Assembly: GCF_003116835.1 (NCBI RefSeq)
Contig: NZ_BFFO01000003.1
Span: 124,001-188,000, forward strand
Length of the DNA: 64,000 nt
Source of the DNA: Lactococcus termiticola
GTDB lineage: Bacteria; Bacillota; Bacilli; Lactobacillales; Streptococcaceae
Direction of reading: 5' to 3'
Below, in pieces: positions 61,045 through 64,000 of the stretch (its first letter is position 1; every line of letters starts with the position of its first letter). The notes under the pieces were generated by a model that had not been told where the DNA came from, searched no databases, and worked only from the letters and a program-made list of their open reading frames with translations. The position numbers and the translations under genes are program-made.

Positions 61045-62241
61045 TTATTTGTCAGTCAATGCTGTCAAACCTGGCAAAGCTTTACCTTCGAGGAGTTCCA
61101 TAGAAGCGCCACCACCAGTTGAGATCCAGCTGAATTTTTCAGCATAGCCAAGGTTGATCGCAGCAGCTGCTGAGTCACCACCACCGATGATTGATTTAAC
61201 ACCTGGTTGAGCAACGATCGCATCCATAACACCGATTGTACCCGCTTGGAAATCAGGGTTTTCGAAGACACCTACAGGGCCATTCCAAACAACTGTTTTA
61301 GCACCAGCAAGTTCTTTACCGAATTCAGCGATGGTCTTAGGACCAGCATCAAGACCGAGGAAGCCTGGGTCAACGTTTTGATCTTCAGTATCTTTCACTT
61401 CAGTGTAATCAGCAAATGCGTTTGCTTCTTTTGAGTCTACTGGCAAGATGAGTTTGCCGTTTGCTTTTTCAAGCAAAGCTTTTGCCAAGTCAAGCTTGTC
61501 ATCTTCAACGAGTGAGTTACCGATTTCATAACCTTGAGCTTTGAAGAAGGTGTAAGCCATCCCACCACCAACGATAACCTTGTCAGCTTTCGTCAAGAGG
61601 TTTTCGATGACACCGATTTTATCAGAAACTTTAGAACCACCAAGGATCGCTACAAATGGACGTTCTGGAGCTTCAACGGCTTCTTGGATATAAGCAATTT
61701 CGTTTTCAAGCAAGAATCCAGCAACTGCTTTTTCAACATTTGCAGAGATACCAACGTTTGAAGCGTGCGCACGGTGAGCTGTACCGAAGGCATCGTTAAC
61801 GAAGATGCCGTCACCGAGTGAAGCCCAGTATTTACCAAGTTCTGGGTCGTTTTTAGATTCTTTCTTACCGTCGATATCTTCGAAACGAGTGTTTTCAACG
61901 AGCAAGATTTCACCGTCAGCCAAAGCATTGATGGCTTCTTCAAGTTCAGCACCACGAGTAGTACCAGTGAAGACAACATCTTTACCAAGCTTTTCACCAA
62001 GCGCTTTAGCTACAGGTGCCAAAGATTTACCAGCTTTGTCAGCTTCTTCTTTCACACGACCAAGGTGTGAGAAGAGGATCGCACGACCACCGTTTTCAAG
62101 GATGTACTTGATCGTAGGAAGTGCAGCATTGATACGGTTGTCATTTGTGATGACACCGTCTTTTACAGGGACATTAAAGTCCACACGGACAAGAACTTTC
62201 TTGCCTTTAAGTTCAACATCTTTGACTGTCAATTTAGCCAT
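61045..62241 (-). CDS. pgk: Phosphoglycerate kinase
   Basis: A 398-residue protein with the PGK signature [14 protein letters not shown], and [10 protein letters not shown] near the end. It forms ATP from 1,3-bisphosphoglycerate in glycolysis. Codon use is highly biased and AT-shifted. AAGGAG precedes ATG 62241; an extended -10 (TGA TATAAT) lies within an inverted repeat upstream. Confidence 0.98.
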   Translation of the reverse strand: MAKLTVKDVELKGKKVLVRVDFNVPVKDGVITNDNRINAALPTIKYILENGGRAILFSHLGRVKEEADKAGKSLAPVAKALGEKLGKDVVFTGTTRGAELEEAINALADGEILLVENTRFEDIDGKKESKNDPELGKYWASLGDGIFVNDAFGTAHRAHASNVGISANVEKAVAGFLLENEIAYIQEAVEAPERPFVAILGGSKVSDKIGVIENLLTKADKVIVGGGMAYTFFKAQGYEIGNSLVEDDKLDLAKALLEKANGKLILPVDSKEANAFADYTEVKDTEDQNVDPGFLGLDAGPKTIAEFGKELAGAKTVVWNGPVGVFENPDFQAGTIGVMDAIVAQPGVKSIIGGGDSAAAAINLGYAEKFSWISTGGGASMELLEGKALPGLTALTDK

Positions 62242-62262
62242 TTGAGGTTCTCCTTTAATTTC

Positions 62263-62290
62263 TATGTGATAATGTAAATTATATCACATA
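62263..62290. promoter_or_regulatory. Inverted repeat over the pgk promoter
   Basis: TATGTGATA and TATCACATA are perfect inverted halves 10 bases apart, containing the pgk -10 (complement of 62278-62283). It looks like an operator, but the spacing does not match Rex or CRP sites. Confidence 0.5.
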
Positions 62291-62358
62291 AGGCTTTTTT
62301 TTGCTTTTGAGAAAGGCTTTTTTGATAAAAATGGCGAGATTTTATAAGGTAAATTTCT

Positions 62359-62367
62359 TGCTATAAT
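62359..62367 (+). promoter_or_regulatory. Promoter of the Fst-like toxin RNA
   Basis: An extended -10 (TGC TATAAT). Transcription should start near 62374; the RNA would begin with a small stem (GGCT ... AGCC), like the 5' stem-loop of par RNA I that limits toxin translation. Confidence 0.6.
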
Positions 62368-62417
62368 AGGCTCTGGCACTAGCCAAATCTCAGACTGCAA
62401 TGGGAGGAGGTGATTTT

Positions 62418-62534
62418 GTGTTAGGAGATATCTTCAAATTAGTCATCGTGCCAATTCTCGTTGGTGCAACGCTCGAGCTCTTCCGCCAGTTGCTCAGTCG
62501 CCGCTTGGACGACAAGAACGATGACAAGACTTAG
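62418..62534 (+). CDS. Fst-like type I toxin (38-residue membrane peptide)
   Basis: GTG start at 62418 with GGGAGGAGGTG upstream. The peptide reads MLGDIFKLVIVPILVGATLE then LFRQLLSRRLDDKNDDKT: one hydrophobic helix with the conserved PI(L/F)VG motif and a charged C-terminal tail, as in Fst of pAD1 and its chromosomal relatives. The peptide would disturb the membrane if made freely. Downstream a convergent antisense RNA and a shared terminator complete a par-like locus. It lies between pgk and rpsU. Confidence 0.82.
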   Translation: MLGDIFKLVIVPILVGATLELFRQLLSRRLDDKNDDKT

Positions 62535-62568
62535 TGCCCTCCAAGCTGAGTTGCCCTCGCAAGGCAAC

Positions 62569-62639
62569 AAAAAAGCCGTAGGCCCGCCAGCCTACGGCTT
62601 CTTTGATTTTGTGTTTGAAGCGATATCTTCAAATTCGCT
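62569..62639 (-). ncRNA. Antisense RNA (RNA II-like antitoxin)
   Basis: The promoter is TTGACT (62673-62668), 16-base spacer, TATAAT (62651-62646). The ~70-base RNA ends at the stem AGCCGTAGGC/GCCTACGGCT (62574-62599) and a T-run. Its 5' part is complementary to two stretches of the toxin mRNA through direct repeats: GATATCTTCAAATT (62427-62440 and 62622-62635) and GATTTTGTGTT (62412-62422 and 62605-62615). The second covers the toxin start codon, so pairing would block translation. Confidence 0.8.
62574..62599. terminator. Shared terminator of toxin and antisense RNA
   Basis: A 10-bp perfect stem AGCCGTAGGC/GCCTACGGCT with a 6-base loop. It is used by both convergent RNAs, as in the par locus. 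The T-run is strong for the minus strand and weaker for the plus strand. Confidence 0.8.
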
Positions 62640-62695
62640 ATCTTTATTATAGCATATTTCGGAAGGCAGTCAATCGCTTTGGGCTTCGGATTTAT

Positions 62696-62960
62696 CGTTG
62701 CATTATAGAAATTCCCTGACCCATATCAGAGTCCTCAACCATTTTGCGAAGCAATTCGCCGAAGGAGAGAGCGAATCTCGTATACCAAGGGGATTTTCTA
62801 GTAGTGGGATTATGAGAAAGCTCCGCTTTCCCATAATCCGCACAGGGGAGATCCGCAAGTACTATTTCTTAGGCTGATGACGGCTCCCGTAGGGAGACTA
62901 AATCAGACTTAGAAATAGTCGAAGCTAGCTCACCGAGCACTCCACTACTGGAAACATCCC
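62696..62960. repeat. Mosaic of inverted repeats, perhaps a degenerate repeat copy
   Basis: It begins like the structured repeat (CGTTGCATTATAGAAATTCC). Nested hairpins follow: ATTCGC/GCGAAT, GATTATG/CATAATC, and ACTATTTCTTAGGCTGA with TCAGACTTAGAAATAGT enclosing CTCCC/GGGAG. The sequences TTTTCTAGTAGTGGG and CACTCCACTACTGGAAA form an outer inverted pair like the family's 3' end. No gene is seen in this stretch. Confidence 0.5.
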
Positions 62961-63001
62961 CACCCCGAAGGGAAAATCCGGCCACAGGCCACTAAAGAGC
63001 A

Positions 63002-63033
63002 CAAAAAAAGCCCAGCGGCAACTGAGCTAAAAA
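63002..63033 (-). terminator. rpsU terminator
   Basis: On the minus strand AGCTCAG and CTGGGCT pair (one G-T) around a short loop, followed by TTTTTTT. Confidence 0.75.
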
Positions 63034-63034
63034 A

Positions 63035-63211
63035 TTAGAATTTTTTACGTTTACGAGCTGCTTCTGATTTGCGTTTACGCTTTACAGATGGCTTTTCGTA
63101 GTGTTCGCGTTTACGGAGTTCTTGGAGTGTTCCAGCCTTCGTTACTGAACGTTTGAAACGGCGGAGTGCGTCGTCGAGCGATTCGCTCTTACGTACAACT
63201 GTTTTAGACAT
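63035..63211 (-). CDS. rpsU: 30S ribosomal protein S21
   Basis: A 58-residue very basic protein starting [20 protein letters not shown] and ending RKRKKF, the normal S21. It helps bring mRNA to the 30S subunit. ATG 63211 was chosen over an in-frame codon 12 residues upstream because it gives the family start; GGGGTG precedes it. Codon use is highly biased. Confidence 0.97.
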   Translation of the reverse strand: MSKTVVRKSESLDDALRRFKRSVTKAGTLQELRKREHYEKPSVKRKRKSEAARKRKKF

Positions 63212-63303
63212 ATTCATTTCACCCCATTTCTTATTCAGATTTGCCAAGCGGCACTGTCATATAGAATAGCAAATTTCTTGAAGGCTGTCAAGTCCGATTT
63301 CCC

Positions 63304-63711
63304 TTATTTTTTCAAGGCCAGGGCTGGATTTTCCTTCCACATTGCCAGCCATTCTTCCATGCTTATATTCTTTGGATGCTTGCCCTTGTGCACTTCAATC
63401 TTATAATCTAAATAATTCATCGTCTCTTCCAAGGCCAAGATTTCAGCAGCCAGTTGCTTTCGCGTCGCCTCTAAAATCTCCAGATGAAAGGCGTCATCAT
63501 CTGGACTATTAAAGATTTCCTTGATTTGAGCCAATGAAACGCCAGCCCGACGATAATGCATAATGGCGTAAATCCGTCTGAGACTGTCTTCATCAAAATC
63601 CCGAATCCCATTTTCATCCCGAGGCGGACGAATCAAGCCCTCTTTTTCATAATAGCGCAGTGTATAAGCCGTCATATTTGTTTTTTCAGCCACTTGAGCA
63701 ATCTTTGCCAT
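63304..63711 (-). CDS. MerR-family transcriptional regulator
   Basis: A 135-residue protein: the MerR winged helix with MTAYTLRYYEKEGLIRPPRD, then a coiled coil (LEATRKQLAAEILALEETMNYL) and a short C-terminal tail. It has no metal-binding Cys pairs, so it likely binds an organic ligand. It is divergent from an MFS exporter and a perfect palindrome lies between them in the exporter promoter, so it is the probable activator of that exporter. Confidence 0.92.
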   Translation of the reverse strand: MAKIAQVAEKTNMTAYTLRYYEKEGLIRPPRDENGIRDFDEDSLRRIYAIMHYRRAGVSLAQIKEIFNSPDDDAFHLEILEATRKQLAAEILALEETMNYLDYKIEVHKGKHPKNISMEEWLAMWKENPALALKK

Positions 63712-63738
63712 TTTTTATTCTCCTTTCAATCTTTTCAC

Positions 63739-63769
63739 TTGCCTTAGAGTAACTCTAAGAGAATATACT
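63739..63769 (+). promoter_or_regulatory. MerR-type promoter of the MFS exporter
   Basis: TTGCCT (63739-63744) and TATACT (63764-63769) are separated by 19 bases, the stretched spacing typical of MerR-activated promoters. The perfect palindrome CTTAGAGT A ACTCTAAG (63743-63759) fills the spacer. Confidence 0.8.
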
Positions 63770-63801
63770 AGCATTATAAATCTTTTGGAGAAAAAAAACA
63801 A

Positions 63802-64000
63802 ATGAATACCCTACAAATCAAACGTTCTTCTCAAGCCTTGCTCTTTTCAAATCTCATGGTCGGTCTCGAAGGCACCATCATCGCCACTGCCCTTCCTGCC
63901 ATGATGGCTAACCTACACGGGATTGCACTGATGAGCTGGGTCATTGCTATCTATATCTTGATGATGTCAGTGACGGGCCCTATCTGGACAAAGCTCGCCG
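63802..64000 (+). CDS. MFS drug-efflux transporter (partial, runs off the window)
   Basis: The first 66 codons are visible. The segment NLMVGLEGTIIATALPAMMA matches motif D1 of the 14-helix DHA2 family (drug:H+ antiporters), and WVIAIYILMMSVTGP is the second helix. It should export drugs or toxic compounds. TTTGGAG lies before the ATG. It is divergent from the MerR regulator. Confidence 0.85.
   Translation, partial: MNTLQIKRSSQALLFSNLMVGLEGTIIATALPAMMANLHGIALMSWVIAIYILMMSVTGPIWTKLA

Noticed and set aside
62263-62290. Rex or CRP-type operator before pgk
   Set aside because: The half-sites GTGA/TCAC are too far apart (12 bases between them) compared with the 6-base spacing of those sites.

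Overview
The window comes from a chromosome of a Lactococcus-like member of the Streptococcaceae. Supporting signs are: a lysine riboswitch in front of a lysP-type permease; a CppA-family protein; a zinc-independent S14 behind operators that look like AdcR/ZitR sites; the order murC - short basic protein - SNF2 helicase; and an rml-rgp rhamnan cluster laid out as in lactococci and streptococci. By eye the base composition is in the mid-forties percent GC in housekeeping parts, high for a lactococcus, so I do not name a species.

Layout. 1-17 kb is housekeeping: tRNA-Glu, a GNAT enzyme, a PIN/TRAM membrane protein, radA, murC, an SNF2 helicase, a zinc-starvation S14 operon, a serine hydrolase/cppA pair, a CPBP protease, trigger factor and uppP. 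17.4-20.6 kb holds the lysine riboswitch, the lysine permease and a secreted GH25 lysozyme. 20.6-50 kb is one long minus-strand cell-wall polysaccharide region, transcribed from rmlA (right) to a Wzx flippase (left): dTDP-rhamnose synthesis (rmlA, rmlC, rmlB, rmlD), the rhamnan backbone and its ABC exporter (rgpA to rgpF), membrane glycosyltransferases of the DUF2142 type, side-chain glycosyltransferases, a LicD-TarI-TarJ block predicted to add ribitol phosphate, two paralogous flippases, a pilin-like surface protein and UDP-galactopyranose mutase. 50-64 kb is housekeeping again: rpmB, asp23-fakA, two nitroreductases (one with a redox HxlR regulator), menA with a polyprenyl diphosphate synthase, rpsD, an rRNA methyltransferase, trhO, pgk, a type I toxin-antitoxin locus, rpsU, and a MerR regulator divergent from an MFS exporter.

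The most unusual content is between the genes. About seventeen copies of a ~145-bp structured repeat sit in intergenic spaces. Each copy has one outer stem and two inner hairpins. Loop and junction sequences are conserved, while stem arms differ from copy to copy yet stay complementary. Several copies occur as tail-to-tail pairs. None lies in the 25 kb between 17.4 and 42.4 kb, which fits a differently acquired polysaccharide region. I do not recognise this family.

Other points of interest are a par/Fst-like type I toxin-antitoxin locus at 62.3-62.7 kb, six genes whose extended -10 promoter lies only 6-7 bases before the start codon (predicted leaderless mRNAs), a 39-codon gene in the zinc operon, and several broken genes (two at G-tracts between rmlB and rmlD, an internally deleted capsular synthesis protein, and a lysozyme-tail remnant). 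No CRISPR array, rRNA, prophage or transposase gene was seen.
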